The notes under the pieces: generated by a model
What the model saw: only the letters and a program-made list of their open reading frames with translations
Databases searched by the model: none
What the model was told of the DNA's origin: nothing
From: an uncultured Bacteroidota bacterium
GTDB taxonomy: Bacteria; Bacteroidota; Bacteroidia; Chitinophagales; Chitinophagaceae
Direction: 5' to 3'
DNA: 64,000 bases
Assembly: GCA_903853805.1 (NCBI GenBank)
Contig: CAINUN010000069.1
Span: forward strand, 1 to 64,000
Position numbers and translations under genes: made by a program
Shown: piece by piece, positions 1 to 10,425 of the stretch
Layout of the letters: the number at the start of each line of letters is the position of its first letter
Position numbering within the stretch: position 1 is the first letter of the stretch

Positions 1-277
1 AAATAACAGCTGAAAAGAGGGCAAAAAAGCCCTCTAAAGCAATAAAAGTGAATACAAAACTAAAAATAGCAGCTAAATCTAACTAAAAATAGACGAAATG
101 TTAATGGATGCAGGTGCGGTTTTGTTTTGCAATGGTCTTATGGTATTAATGATGGGTGTGAATTGGCTTATACCATTGCCCAAAATATACTATACCATTT
201 CCTCAAATGGACTATGTCATTTTGATATAGGGGGTAATCTCTTTCCTAAAAGCAACTAATAATTTTGAATAATAGCT
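1..277. other. intergenic region left of the metH fragment
   Basis: No coding frame of convincing length is seen here. The only structured element is a hairpin at 16-35. Two imperfect copies of a TATACCATT-containing motif lie near 169-202, about 21-22 bases apart. No B12-binding or activation domain of MetH is encoded in this stretch. Confidence 0.5.
16..35. terminator. perfect 7-bp hairpin, probable terminator
   Basis: AGAGGGC and GCCCTCT flank a six-A loop. The hairpin lies near the window edge and could end a transcript coming from the left or the metH transcript on the minus strand. No strong U-tract is seen on the plus side. Confidence 0.45.
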
Positions 278-1297
278 TTAACTCAGTAAAACTTCACCAA
301 CTATTCTTGGCTGAATTTGCTTCATGACTTTGGCTATTGCTCGAATATGATCGGGTGTTGTTCCACAACAGCCACCCACTAAATTCAACCAACCTTCTTT
401 AGCAAAGCTGCCAACTATTTCAGCCATTTCTTCGGCAGTTTCATCATATTCACCCATTGCATTAGGCAAGCCAGCATTTGGATAGCAGCTAACGTAGCAA
501 TCAGCAAGAGAAGCCAACTCTTCAACGTGTGGGCGCATTTGTTCTGCACCGAGTGCACAATTTAAACCAATACTAATTGGATTGGCATGCATAACAGAGA
601 TAAAAAAAGCTTCGAGTGTTTGTCCACTCAAAGTTCGTCCAGAGGCATCGGTAATTGTGCCTGAAATCATTATAGGCAACTCAATATTTTGCTCGCGGGA
701 ATATTTTTTGATGGCAAAAATGGCTGCCTTTGCATTAAGGGTATCAAAGATGGTTTCAACTAAAAGAATATCTACACCACCTTTTACTAATGCATCAATT
801 TGCTCATAATAAGCACTCGCCACTTCGTCAAAAGTTATAGCACGGTAACCTGGCTGATTGACATCGGGTGAAAGTGAAAGCGTTTTGTTCATAGGACCAA
901 TAGCCCCTGCAACAAATTTTTGTTCGTTTGGATAATCAGCAAGATATTCATCTACTGCTTGACGTGCAAGAGAGGCAGCAGCGTCATTAATTTCAAATGC
1001 AAGTGATTCCATTTGATAGTCTGCTAATGAAACTCGTTGTGCATTGAAGGTATTGGTTTCGATAATATCAGCTCCAGCATCAAGGTATTCTCTGTGAATG
1101 TCTTTTATTATTTGAGGTTGAGTAAGACATAGCAAATCATTATTTCCTTTGAGGTCTAGCTGCCAGTTTTTAAAACGTTCACCGCGATAATCAGCTTCAA
1201 AAAGTTTGTGACGTTGAATCATAGTTCCCATAGCACCATCAATCATCATGATGTGCTTGTCTAGAATTTTTTTCAGTCCTTCTTTACAACTTTTCAT
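278..1297 (-). CDS. metH: homocysteine-binding domain of methionine synthase (split MetH)
   Basis: This encodes a 339-residue homocysteine S-methyltransferase domain, equivalent to the N-terminal module of cobalamin-dependent methionine synthase. It should bind homocysteine through zinc. The three zinc ligands are visible as Cys247 (in LNCALG) and Cys310-Cys311 (in GGCCGTTP), the same numbers as in E. coli MetH. The GAMGTMIQ motif near residue 20 is also typical of MetH. The folate, cobalamin and activation modules are absent, because the frame stops at 278 and nothing related follows before the window edge. Split MetH, with the other modules on a separate gene, is known in Bacteroidota, so a partner elsewhere in the genome is inferred. 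The next gene upstream on this strand ends only 15 bases before the ATG. A betaine-homocysteine methyltransferase is less likely from the MetH-like motifs. Confidence 0.85.
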   Translation of the reverse strand: MKSCKEGLKKILDKHIMMIDGAMGTMIQRHKLFEADYRGERFKNWQLDLKGNNDLLCLTQPQIIKDIHREYLDAGADIIETNTFNAQRVSLADYQMESLAFEINDAAASLARQAVDEYLADYPNEQKFVAGAIGPMNKTLSLSPDVNQPGYRAITFDEVASAYYEQIDALVKGGVDILLVETIFDTLNAKAAIFAIKKYSREQNIELPIMISGTITDASGRTLSGQTLEAFFISVMHANPISIGLNCALGAEQMRPHVEELASLADCYVSCYPNAGLPNAMGEYDETAEEMAEIVGSFAKEGWLNLVGGCCGTTPDHIRAIAKVMKQIQPRIVGEVLLS

Positions 1298-1312
1298 AGA
1301 GCTACAAATATT

Positions 1313-4300
1313 TTATCTTACTAAAATTACTTCACCTTTCTTCTCAAATAATTCATCCGTTCCACAAGAATAGCGCAAGAAATAGAAATAGGTTCCCATG
1401 TCTTGCTCTGCGCCATTAGAAGTTCCGTCCCAGCCTATCTCTGGATTAGCTGTTTCAAATAGCGTTTGTCCCCAACGATTAACAACTCGGAAAACAGAAA
1501 TAGTTTGTTTCCCTTGAGAAATGATTCTAAAAAAGTCATTTTTACCATCATGATTAGGAGTAAAAGCTGTAGGCAATGAAACATTGCAGCAATTTTCAGC
1601 ATTGACATACATGCTGTCTATTCCTACGCAACCAAATTGGTCAATTACACTAAGTTTTACCATATCGGGTGCGCGCATGATTGCAACTGCTTCTGGTAAA
1701 CCATTTATTGGGAAGAATTCATTTGGAGTCCAAGTGTAGGAGTAATTAGGATAAGTTGTTCCTTGCATTTTGAAATGAATAGAATCATCTTTACAAATTA
1801 TTCCTGAGTTTAAGAGTTCAATTTTAGCGTAGGGGTAATCATGAATATTAATCGTGTCAAAATAGGGCCAAGAATAGCAACCATTGATTTGTGTTTTCAA
1901 GGTCACAAAGTGTAAACCAGGGGTTGTAAATTTAATTTTGTAAGCACCTGCACCACTTGCCTGATTCATTACTATAGCGTCAGTAAAATCCCAATAATAA
2001 TCTGTTGCTGTCATTGAGTTCCATGCAGCTTGAACATACATTGGTTCATTGATACAAGCATCATTTTTTAGTTCAAAGTCTCCAAGTGGAGATGGTTTAA
2101 CAAACAGTGTGTCATCATCTGTTGCTGTGCAAGTAAAGTTGCCTACTGAAACACTAATTTTTTTATGACCTGGTACATCCCATCTAACCTGCCAAGGACC
2201 ACCCCCTGTTCCACTAATGACAACACCACCATCAAAATCCCAAACATAATTAGCAGTAGTAGGGTTTGACGGAGAAGTTGCAATGTTGTTGATAATTATT
2301 GTGTCATATTGACAAATGATATGGTTGACAATTGAAACTTCAGCCTTGACATTTTCATGAACAATAACTTCTACACGTGAACGATCGCTTTCACAATTAT
2401 TTCCTGCGGTTTGGGATACATAATATACAGTCGTTCCTGCCACACTAGTATTTATTGTTGGAGGAGTAGAGGAGCCAAAAGTAGAGATAGGAGAAGTGTA
2501 CCATTTTAATTGTGTGCCTTGTGCTGAAACAAAAGCATTGGTTTGACTCACACAAAACTGAAATGGATTATTAACTTTAGGGGTATCAGGTTTAGCTAAT
2601 ACAGTGTAACTGATAGTTGTACGATTGCTTTCACAACCATTCAATGATTGGCTAACATAAAAAGTTGAAGTGCCCAAAATTGAAGTGTTTGGCGTTGGAG
2701 CAGATGAAGCACCAGTCCCACCAGATGGGCTTGAATACCATAATAAATTTTGACCACTTGCTGTTAATGGTACAGCAGTATTGTATTGACAATAAAGTAC
2801 TACAGGTGGATTAACGGTAGGCGGTTGTGGAGTAGGCTTTACCAACACAGAAATAGGTTGTTTCAAACTTTGACAACCAGAATCAGATTGAGTTACATAC
2901 CAAGTAAATGTTCCGGTATTGGCGCTAGAAGGGGTCGGAGCATTTGGTGAACCATTGATTGCTGAAGGAGAATTATACCATAACAAATTTTGTCCAATTG
3001 CACTCAAAGGAATTGTAGTTGCGTACTGACAAAAAGTATCATTAACAACACTTGGTTTTTGAGGCACTAAATGTACCGCAACTGACAAAGAACCAGTAGT
3101 TGATTGGCAGCCATTGGCTATAGTGTACAAGTAATAGGTCCCAGAGAGTGAAACTGTTGCATTGCTAAATAAAGGATTTTGAGTAGTTGATGAGAAGCCA
3201 TTCGGTCCACTCCAATGATAAGTTGCAGAAGGAACATTTGCAGCGGACAACTGTAATGTTCCTCCAGCACAAGCAGGATTATTGTAGCTGATACTTGGTG
3301 GTGGTGGAGCATTGTTTATTAATACAGAAATAGTATCAGGAATAGACACGCAATTGTTCACAGTAACAGTGACGTAGTAATTCCCTGCATTTGCAGTATT
3401 AACACTGCTGATTACAGGATTTTGTTGAGTTGAAGAAAAACCACCTGGTCCAATCCAAGAATAGGTCCCATTTGTAACTGTGTTTGTAAATAAGTTTAAT
3501 GTTCCTCCAGTGCAAACAGGAGTGTTACTGGAAGCATTTGGTTGTGCAGGATTAGGAGGATTTACGAGCCATACACCAGAAGGAAATACAGCAGAAATAC
3601 ATCCATGAATTGAATCTTTAGCTGAAATGGCATTGTAAAAACCAGCAATCAAATTTGGCACAATCAAATTCCCAAGACTATTAGAGATCAAGGTATTAGA
3701 AGGTTGTGTTGTGCTATAATAACTATAGTTAACAATGTAGGTAGTGTTCGGTTGTAACCCTTGCAAAGTGAATGAACCATTTGAATAGCCACAACCTGTT
3801 GGGTTTTGAATGCTAATAGCGTTAATGACAGGATTTGGATAAATAGTAACAAGTGTCGTAGCAGCAGTTGAAGTACAACCGTTGGCTGTTACAGTTACAT
3901 AATAAGTTCCGCTATTGGCAATTGTAGTAGAGTTAATTGTAGGGTTTTGTTGAGTTGATGTAAAGCCACCAGGTCCTGACCATAAATAAGTAGCACTAGA
4001 ACTTGGGCTGCTTGCATTCAGCGTAAGGTTATTTCCAGCACAAGTTGGACCATTATTTGAAGCAGAAGGAGGATTGGTTAGCGGGGCACTTAAAGAATAG
4101 GGACCCATATTGGTTGAAGAACATCCACCAATTGAAACATTGATATTATTGTATGTTCCAGCACCTAAATTTGAAATAGTAATGATACCCGAGCCATTAG
4201 AGGTAAGAGAAACATTAATTGGGTTACTGTTGTAAGTATAGCTCACACTATACAAAGTGTTAGATGTTAATCCTGTTAAGGAAAGTGAACCATTACTACT

Positions 4301-6001
4301 TCCACAGGCTGTTGGGTTTGTTGTGTTCACCTGATTGATTACTGGTGTTGCAACTTGAGTAACTGATGTAGAACCATAGACACTATAGTTGTTCCCATAA
4401 GTTGTAACTGTAACTGAATAAGTGCCAAGATTTGAAGATGTTGGATTATTAATTATAGGGTTTTGTGCAGATGAGGTAAACCCATTTGGACCTGTCCATG
4501 CAAAAACTGGACAACCCATACCCGCCGTTGGATTGGCAAATAATTGTAAGGTAGTTGCAGTTGAAAGACAAAGTGGACCAGAATTACTTGTAGTTACTGA
4601 TTGTGTTGTTGCTGGTCTAATCAAAACAGTGTAATCTTCAGTTTCTCCTTTTGTATAACTATTAGAGCAAGAGTTTACTGTTGTTGCACTTCCTCCTTCT
4701 ACAAATACCAATCTCATTTTGGTATAGCCAAGTGTAGTTGTAGTAGGAATTGAAAGAGTTCCCGAAATTGAATTTGGTGTTGACGGAGTTCCAGCAGCAC
4801 TTGACGCACCACTGTTTACTTGCTCACCTGCGTCAGTAAAATCACCATCTCTATTTAAGTCAATATACACTTTTAAGTATGCAGACGTTTGAGTTGCAGT
4901 TGAATTGATTTGTGTTATATAATATGCAGCAGGTAAACTACCAGGTATAACTTGCAATGGGGTTACGTAGGAATAATCTGTGTATTGCTTGTTCGCAGCA
5001 CTGTTATTTACATATTGTGTTGTTGATGTAGGGTTTGAAAATGAAACAAAACCATTAATAAAAACATAACCAATATCAGCGCCAGACGAACTTGAAGCCT
5101 CAGATTGGCAATAACAGGCTGGGTAAATATTGACTACATTACTGAATGCACTTAAACTACTTCCTGTACAAGTGATTTTTACACGATAATCATTTGCAGT
5201 AGTTATTGCAGGAATAAAATAATTTGCAGTTGTGGCACCACCAATATCAGTAAAAGCATTTCCTGTACACGCAGCTCTTGATTGCCATTGATAAGTATAA
5301 CCTGAACTGAGGGTTCCTGGCGTTGCGGTTAATATAGGATTGGTAGTTGCAGTAGTGCAATAGTTGTAGGAGTTAGCAGCAATTGAAACAGTTGGAGCTC
5401 CACTACAAGCAGATAAAAGTGTTCCCTTCACAACTATATCATCTACTGTCCAACCCTGAATATTATGTGTGTTATCGCCATTTACTCGAAAACGAATTTG
5501 AATATTTCCTGTTACTCCTGTGAGTGATTGATTTGTAACAGTGTTATTATAAGAAAGACTTAGACTATTATTGTTGTCATATGTTATAAGTGTTGTCCAT
5601 GTTGAAGAGCCCACAGATTTATACTCAACTTTAAATTCTTCCTGAGTATGAGGCGTTATTGGCGGCCAATATTCGTAGTGCATCTTAAAACTCAGAGTAA
5701 GGTTATTATAACTTGCACTTTGAATAATTGGGCTAACAAGTGAATTAGTATAACTAGTGTTTATTTGGGGTGCCCAAAAGAAAAGAGCACATGGCGAGCT
5801 AGCACCAGTTGGGATGTATGCTGTTGAATCCTTCCAGTTAGTAATTTGGTTAGGCGAAAAAGTCCAATTATTTGCACTAAAATTTCCCGAACTCCAGTCC
5901 TCAGAAAACAAAATTGTTTGTGCCATCGAATGAAATGACAACAGCAGAATATGGATAAACAGGAAAAAGATTATTCGCTTTATCCTTAAGATTGATTTCA
6001 T
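1313..6001 (-). CDS. giant secreted protein with GEVED and Ig-like repeats, T9SS type B sorting domain
   Basis: This is a protein of about 1,562 residues with an N-terminal signal peptide (hydrophobic run ending near SMAQ). After a jelly-roll-like N-terminal region comes a GEVED domain around residues 300-465, with DLNRDGDF and KGETEDYT. A long array of Ig-like modules follows, several sharing the form WxGPxGFSSTxQNP. Two PKD-like segments with YVWDFDGG and YYWDFTD come next. The end is a gliding-associated C-terminal (type B, CHU_C-like) domain with LPTAFTPNHDGKNDFFRI and NRWGQTLFE, the signal for export by the type IX system. A surface adhesin or matrix protein is the likely role; no catalytic motif was seen. 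The ATG at 6001, preceded by GAGGAA, is chosen over a TTG 15 bases upstream. Confidence 0.85.
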   Translation of the reverse strand: MKSILRIKRIIFFLFIHILLLSFHSMAQTILFSEDWSSGNFSANNWTFSPNQITNWKDSTAYIPTGASSPCALFFWAPQINTSYTNSLVSPIIQSASYNNLTLSFKMHYEYWPPITPHTQEEFKVEYKSVGSSTWTTLITYDNNNSLSLSYNNTVTNQSLTGVTGNIQIRFRVNGDNTHNIQGWTVDDIVVKGTLLSACSGAPTVSIAANSYNYCTTATTNPILTATPGTLSSGYTYQWQSRAACTGNAFTDIGGATTANYFIPAITTANDYRVKITCTGSSLSAFSNVVNIYPACYCQSEASSSSGADIGYVFINGFVSFSNPTSTTQYVNNSAANKQYTDYSYVTPLQVIPGSLPAAYYITQINSTATQTSAYLKVYIDLNRDGDFTDAGEQVNSGASSAAGTPSTPNSISGTLSIPTTTTLGYTKMRLVFVEGGSATTVNSCSNSYTKGETEDYTVLIRPATTQSVTTSNSGPLCLSTATTLQLFANPTAGMGCPVFAWTGPNGFTSSAQNPIINNPTSSNLGTYSVTVTTYGNNYSVYGSTSVTQVATPVINQVNTTNPTACGSSNGSLSLTGLTSNTLYSVSYTYNSNPINVSLTSNGSGIITISNLGAGTYNNINVSIGGCSSTNMGPYSLSAPLTNPPSASNNGPTCAGNNLTLNASSPSSSATYLWSGPGGFTSTQQNPTINSTTIANSGTYYVTVTANGCTSTAATTLVTIYPNPVINAISIQNPTGCGYSNGSFTLQGLQPNTTYIVNYSYYSTTQPSNTLISNSLGNLIVPNLIAGFYNAISAKDSIHGCISAVFPSGVWLVNPPNPAQPNASSNTPVCTGGTLNLFTNTVTNGTYSWIGPGGFSSTQQNPVISSVNTANAGNYYVTVTVNNCVSIPDTISVLINNAPPPPSISYNNPACAGGTLQLSAANVPSATYHWSGPNGFSSTTQNPLFSNATVSLSGTYYLYTIANGCQSTTGSLSVAVHLVPQKPSVVNDTFCQYATTIPLSAIGQNLLWYNSPSAINGSPNAPTPSSANTGTFTWYVTQSDSGCQSLKQPISVLVKPTPQPPTVNPPVVLYCQYNTAVPLTASGQNLLWYSSPSGGTGASSAPTPNTSILGTSTFYVSQSLNGCESNRTTISYTVLAKPDTPKVNNPFQFCVSQTNAFVSAQGTQLKWYTSPISTFGSSTPPTINTSVAGTTVYYVSQTAGNNCESDRSRVEVIVHENVKAEVSIVNHIICQYDTIIINNIATSPSNPTTANYVWDFDGGVVISGTGGGPWQVRWDVPGHKKISVSVGNFTCTATDDDTLFVKPSPLGDFELKNDACINEPMYVQAAWNSMTATDYYWDFTDAIVMNQASGAGAYKIKFTTPGLHFVTLKTQINGCYSWPYFDTINIHDYPYAKIELLNSGIICKDDSIHFKMQGTTYPNYSYTWTPNEFFPINGLPEAVAIMRAPDMVKLSVIDQFGCVGIDSMYVNAENCCNVSLPTAFTPNHDGKNDFFRIISQGKQTISVFRVVNRWGQTLFETANPEIGWDGTSNGAEQDMGTYFYFLRYSCGTDELFEKKGEVILVR

Positions 6002-6038
6002 AAAAGTATTCCTCAAAAATTGAGTTTTAAATAAGTTT

Positions 6039-6046
6039 CAAATTTA
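6039..6046 (-). promoter_or_regulatory. Bacteroidota -7 element (TAAATTTG)
   Basis: On the minus strand this reads TAAATTTG, matching the Bacteroidota -7 consensus TAnnTTTG. A TTG lies about 25 bases further upstream, slightly beyond the usual spacing. It would place a start site about 30 bases before the ATG at 6001 of the giant T9SS cargo gene. Confidence 0.4.
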
Positions 6047-6140
6047 CAGAAAATAGACAGCCTTTTTTCTGCAAAAGTTATGAAGCTGGTATAAATTCAG
6101 ATAATATCATGTAACCATAACATTAAACCGAATTTACTAA

Positions 6141-9100
6141 TTACATATTCCGCCTATATTGTCCGCCAACTTCAAATAATGCTTTGGAGATTTGTCCAAG
6201 CGTACACCACTTCACAGTTTCCATTAGTTCTTCAAAAACATTTCCGTTATGAATGGCTACTTGTTGTAGTTTTTTCAATGCTGAGGCACCTTTATCACCG
6301 CTACGATTCCAAATTGCTTGAACATTGGCAATTTGTTGTTCTTTCTCTTCAGTAGTAGAACGAATGACTTCCGAAGGAAGAATGGTTGGTGATCCTTTTG
6401 AACTCAAGAATGTATTCACACCAATAATTGGATATTCACCGGTGTGTTTAAGTGTTTCGTAGTAAAGGCTTTCTTCTTGAATTTTACTGCGTTGATACAT
6501 GGTTTCCATTGCACCTAAAACACCACCACGTTCAGTGATTCTATCAAACTCAGCATACACTGCTTCTTCAACTAATTCTGTCAATTCTTCTATGATGAAG
6601 GAGCCTTGTAATGGGTTTTCGTTTTTCGATAAACCTAATTCTTTATTGATGATGAGCTGAATGGCCATTGCCCTACGCACACTTTCTTCCGTTGGTGTAG
6701 TAATGGCTTCATCGTAAGCGTTTGTGTGAAGCGAATTGCAATTGTCGTATATAGCATATAAAGCTTGTAGCGTCGTGCGAATGTCATTGAAGTCAATTTC
6801 TTGAGCGTGCAAGGAACGACCTGAAGTTTGAATGTGGTATTTAAGCATTTGCGAACGTTCGTTGCCACCATATTTCAACTTCATTGCTTTTGCCCAAATT
6901 CTTCTTGCTACACGACCAATCACACTATATTCAGGGTCAACGCCATTTGAGAAAAAGAAGGAAAGATTCGGCGCAAAATCGTCAATGTGCATGCCACGAC
7001 TGAGGTAGTATTCTACAAACGTAAAGCCATTGGAAATGGTGAATGCTAACTGCGAAATTGGATTGGCTCCTGCTTCAGCAATATGATAACCGGAAATGGA
7101 AACTGAGTAGAAGTTTCTTACGCCTTCGTTGATAAAATATTGTTGCACATCACCCATTACGCGCAGTGAAAATTCTGTAGAGAAGATGCAAGTGTTTTGT
7201 GCTTGGTCTTCTTTTAAAATATCTGCCTGAACAGTTCCGCGAACTTGCTTAAGGGTATCTATTTTTATTTTTTGATAAACATCTTGAGGTAAAACCATGT
7301 CGCCGGTTACACCTAAAAGCATTAAACCCAAACCTTCATTGCCTTCCGGCAAAACTCCTGCTGCTCCACCACCAAAAACAGAAGCATTATATACAGGTCT
7401 TGCCATGCCCTTTGCTTTGAAGATGTCTTCTATTTTTTGACTCACATCTTCTTGCAAACCATTTTGCTTAATATAAATCTCGCATTGTTGGTCAATGGCA
7501 GCATTCATAAAAAAGGCTGTGATAGTAGGTGCCGGACCGTTGATGGTCATAGACACCGAAGTCTTAGGGTCAGCTAGGTTGAAACCACTATAGAGTTTCT
7601 TCGCATCATCCAATGTTGGAACGCTCACACCAGAGTTACCAATCTTTCCATAAATATCCGGACGATGGTCAGGGTCTTGACCATAAAGCGTTACCGAATC
7701 AAAGGCTGTTGATAAACGTTTTGCAGGCATACCTAAAGAAACATAGTGAAAGCGTTTGTTTGTTCTTTCAGGTCCGCCTTCGCCGGCAAACATGCGGGTT
7801 GGGTCCTCGCCTTCTCGCTTGAAGGGATAAATGCCCGCAGCATAAGGAAATTCTCCAGGAAAGTTTTCACTTAAAGCCCATTTCAAAATTTCGCCCCAAG
7901 CTTCAAACTTGGGCACTGCAACTTTTGGTATTTGACTGTGAGAAAGCGATTCGGAGTGCGTGAGTATTTTCAGCTCTTTATTGCGCACTCGATAAATATA
8001 AAACTCGTCTTGATATTGACGTTTCTTAGCTTCCCAGTTTTGAAGAATAAGTAGGTTTTTAGGGTCGAGGTCTAGTGCAATAGTTGCATAAACTTCTTCC
8101 AAACTTTTGATTAATCTATCCTTGTCTTCAATTTTTGATTCTTGTAAAGTATCTATGGTTTTACGAATGCCAAATAGCTTTTGTGCTACTTCGCTTTGCT
8201 TGCCCACCCACTTATCGTAGTTGCGATTGTTTTCCGTGATTTCGCTGAGGTAACGTGTGCGATTGGGTGGGATGATGTAAATCTTCTCACTCATTTCATC
8301 GGAAATCAAAAAGCTTGACTGCAAAGCTTTTATACCCGTTTTATGAACAATTGTGTCCATTAATGCCTTGTACATCGTATTGGTTCCCGGGTCGTTGAAC
8401 TGAGAAGCAATCGTACCATATACCGGCATATCATCCGGAAGTTTTTCAAAGAGTTTATGATTGCGTTGGTATTGTTTTTTCACATCGCGCAGCGCATCCA
8501 TAGCTCCGCGTTTGTCAAATTTGTTGATGACAACAATATCTGCAAAGTCGAGCATGTCTATCTTTTCGAGCTGTGTAGCAGCACCATATTCAGGCGTCAT
8601 CACATAAAGGCTCATGTCGCTGTAATCCGTGATTTGCGTGTCGCTTTGACCAATGCCCGAGGTTTCGAGAATGATTAAATCATAGTGCGCAGCCTTCAAA
8701 ATATTGACTGCATCAAGAATGTATTTCGATACGGCAAGATTGCTTTGACGGGTTGCCATCGAGCGCATATAAACCCGGTTGTTGCGAATGGCATTCATGC
8801 GAATTCTATCGCCCAACAAAGCACCGCCTGTTTTCTTTTTAGAAGGATCGACAGAGATGATGCCGATGTTTTTATCTTTAAAATCAATAAGAAATCGGCG
8901 AACAATTTCATCTACCAAACTACTTTTTCCTGCACCGCCTGTTCCTGTAATGCCCAACACAGGTGTTTTCGATTTGGCTGCTTTTTCAGCCACTTTATGA
9001 AGAATGGTTTTAGTTTCCGGTAGGTCGCTAAAGTTTTCAGCTGCAGAAATAAGCCTTGCAATGGATTTCGGGTCTTTGTCTAGTAAATGCCCGGCTTCTC

Positions 9101-9545
9101 CATTAAGATGATTGCCTGTTGGGTAATCGCTTTGCTCAATCAATTCATCAATCATGCCTTGCAATCCCATAGCACGACCGTCATCAGGAGAATAGATGCG
9201 GGCAATACCATATTCATGCAATTCCTTCATTTCATCGGGCAAAATAACGCCGCCGCCGCCGCCAAATATTTTGATGTGCCCACATCCTTTTTCTTTCAAA
9301 AGGTCGTGCATGTATTTAAAGTATTCCATGTGCCCGCCTTGGTAAGACGTGATGGCAATGGCATTGGCATCTTCTTGAACGGCACAATCCACGATATCTT
9401 GCACACTACGGTCATGACCCAAATGAATCACTTCCACACCGCTCGATTGCATCACCCGACGCATTATATTGATTGAAGCATCGTGACCATCAAACAAAGA
9501 GGCTGCGGTGACAATGCGGATTTTATTTATTGGTGTATATGACAT
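6141..9545 (-). CDS. icmF: fused isobutyryl-CoA mutase IcmF (B12 domain, G-protein chaperone, mutase)
   Basis: This 1,134-residue protein carries, in order, a B12-binding domain (FDGHDAS with His21 as predicted cobalt ligand, GGGGG near 95-99), a MeaB-type GTPase (P-loop [12 protein letters not shown] at about 198-209, [10 protein letters not shown] later) and an adenosylcobalamin-dependent acyl-CoA mutase domain from about residue 560. This order is that of IcmF, which interconverts isobutyryl-CoA and n-butyryl-CoA and carries its own G-protein chaperone. The mutase segments [10 protein letters not shown] and [11 protein letters not shown] are IcmF-like rather than methylmalonyl-CoA mutase-like. 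The ATG at 9545 is preferred to a TTG 30 bases upstream. The substrate (isobutyryl-, pivalyl- or isovaleryl-CoA) cannot be fixed by eye. Confidence 0.88.
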   Translation of the reverse strand: MSYTPINKIRIVTAASLFDGHDASINIMRRVMQSSGVEVIHLGHDRSVQDIVDCAVQEDANAIAITSYQGGHMEYFKYMHDLLKEKGCGHIKIFGGGGGVILPDEMKELHEYGIARIYSPDDGRAMGLQGMIDELIEQSDYPTGNHLNGEAGHLLDKDPKSIARLISAAENFSDLPETKTILHKVAEKAAKSKTPVLGITGTGGAGKSSLVDEIVRRFLIDFKDKNIGIISVDPSKKKTGGALLGDRIRMNAIRNNRVYMRSMATRQSNLAVSKYILDAVNILKAAHYDLIILETSGIGQSDTQITDYSDMSLYVMTPEYGAATQLEKIDMLDFADIVVINKFDKRGAMDALRDVKKQYQRNHKLFEKLPDDMPVYGTIASQFNDPGTNTMYKALMDTIVHKTGIKALQSSFLISDEMSEKIYIIPPNRTRYLSEITENNRNYDKWVGKQSEVAQKLFGIRKTIDTLQESKIEDKDRLIKSLEEVYATIALDLDPKNLLILQNWEAKKRQYQDEFYIYRVRNKELKILTHSESLSHSQIPKVAVPKFEAWGEILKWALSENFPGEFPYAAGIYPFKREGEDPTRMFAGEGGPERTNKRFHYVSLGMPAKRLSTAFDSVTLYGQDPDHRPDIYGKIGNSGVSVPTLDDAKKLYSGFNLADPKTSVSMTINGPAPTITAFFMNAAIDQQCEIYIKQNGLQEDVSQKIEDIFKAKGMARPVYNASVFGGGAAGVLPEGNEGLGLMLLGVTGDMVLPQDVYQKIKIDTLKQVRGTVQADILKEDQAQNTCIFSTEFSLRVMGDVQQYFINEGVRNFYSVSISGYHIAEAGANPISQLAFTISNGFTFVEYYLSRGMHIDDFAPNLSFFFSNGVDPEYSVIGRVARRIWAKAMKLKYGGNERSQMLKYHIQTSGRSLHAQEIDFNDIRTTLQALYAIYDNCNSLHTNAYDEAITTPTEESVRRAMAIQLIINKELGLSKNENPLQGSFIIEELTELVEEAVYAEFDRITERGGVLGAMETMYQRSKIQEESLYYETLKHTGEYPIIGVNTFLSSKGSPTILPSEVIRSTTEEKEQQIANVQAIWNRSGDKGASALKKLQQVAIHNGNVFEELMETVKWCTLGQISKALFEVGGQYRRNM

Positions 9546-9572
9546 AGACAAATGCTTTGATGAAAAGACGGG

Positions 9573-9580
9573 CAAAAATA
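9573..9580 (-). promoter_or_regulatory. -7 element (TATTTTTG) for icmF
   Basis: The minus strand reads TATTTTTG, a match to TAnnTTTG, 28 bases before the icmF ATG. A TTG at the expected -33 distance is not clear; one lies about 14 bases upstream. Confidence 0.35.
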
Positions 9581-9671
9581 CACTATTAATTGCTCAATGG
9601 GAATGCAGCCAAAGGGTATTGCGAGCATGGGTGTTTTTGCGTTTTTGTGGCTTAGTTTTTTTGGAAGAAAA

Positions 9672-9701
9672 TGAAAAAGCCGCTTCAGTTCGAGGCGGCT
9701 T
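9672..9701 (-). terminator. rho-independent terminator
   Basis: On the minus strand AAGCCGC and GCGGCTT form a stem that is followed directly by a run of five T. It sits 16 bases past the stop of the small basic protein gene, so it should end that transcript before icmF. Confidence 0.8.
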
Positions 9702-9716
9702 ATGCTATTCTATCAA

Positions 9717-10085
9717 TCATTTCCCATCTTTCTTTGGGCGACCACCGGGTTTTTTGTACTCCGATTTCTTTTTTCTGCCCATCGATTGAATTTCATCACT
9801 ATCATCATCATACTGCGCCAACACTTGGTTTTTGACGCCAATTATGATGTTGTGAAAAGCCCATTCGGCAGCGTTGGCGGCATCTCGCTTTTTCATAGCC
9901 ACTTTTTCTGCCTGAGTTTCTTCATCCTGAGCATCATCCATAGCCTTTCTTGCCGCTGCAACTTTATCGGCAGTAAACTTTTTGTTGCTTGGATTGTAAT
10001 CAGTCAATGCCTTCAATGCTGCATGTGCATCTTTATCGGCTTGAATGTCGGAAGGACGAAGTCTTTCATTTTGATTCTTTGCCAT
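9717..10085 (-). CDS. small basic Ala/Lys-rich hypothetical protein
   Basis: This encodes a 122-residue protein of unknown function. It is rich in Lys, Ala, Asp and Asn, probably helical through the middle (long KVAAARKAMDDAQDEE-type stretch), and ends in a strongly basic tail containing GRKKK and GGRPKK, which resembles an AT-hook and may bind nucleic acid. No signal peptide or membrane segment is seen. The ATG at 10085 is preferred over an in-frame TTG nine bases earlier. A good terminator follows the gene, which supports it being expressed. The AT-hook reading is inference from a few residues only. Confidence 0.65.
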   Translation of the reverse strand: MAKNQNERLRPSDIQADKDAHAALKALTDYNPSNKKFTADKVAAARKAMDDAQDEETQAEKVAMKKRDAANAAEWAFHNIIIGVKNQVLAQYDDDSDEIQSMGRKKKSEYKKPGGRPKKDGK

Positions 10086-10094
10086 TTTAATCAA

Positions 10095-10425
10095 TTTTGG
10101 TTGGTTTAAAATTAATAAAAAAAGTTTTGTTCACGCCAAAATAATTAAAGAAACTTTTCAAAGAAGTCTTAACCCGATGCACCGGGTTAAGACTTCTTTA
10201 CACCGGGTTAAGCCTTCGATACTCCGTTTCGTTAATTCTTTATCAAGAGATAAGCCTTCGGCATAATGTTTTATTAATTCATGACAATGTTTCTTTAATT
10301 CTTTTAAAAGAGATAAGCCTTCCGCGTCTGCTTACTTTATTTCTTTAGGAAGCGTAGATACAATCTACGCTCAACAGGGGAAATGCTTAAAGCGTGATTT
10401 TTATAACTTATCATTATTCAACCCC
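10095..10425. repeat. repeat-rich non-coding island with two strong hairpins
   Basis: No protein frame is supported here. At 10160-10199 a perfect 17-bp inverted repeat (AAAGAAGTCTTAACCCG and its complement) surrounds a six-base loop. Right after it the motif CACCGGGTTAAG occurs again. A 36-base segment at 10227-10262 recurs imperfectly at 10290-10325, a 63-base spacing, each copy ending in GATAAGCCTTC. At 10351-10371 AGCGTAGAT-ACA-ATCTACGCT makes a 9-bp stem with a 3-base loop. The region lies between the 5' side of the small basic gene and the 3' end of the RDD gene. Confidence 0.6.

Noticed and set aside
8685-9476. Several open frames on the plus strand opposite icmF
   Set aside because: They lie within the strongly recognised icmF gene and show no family motifs.
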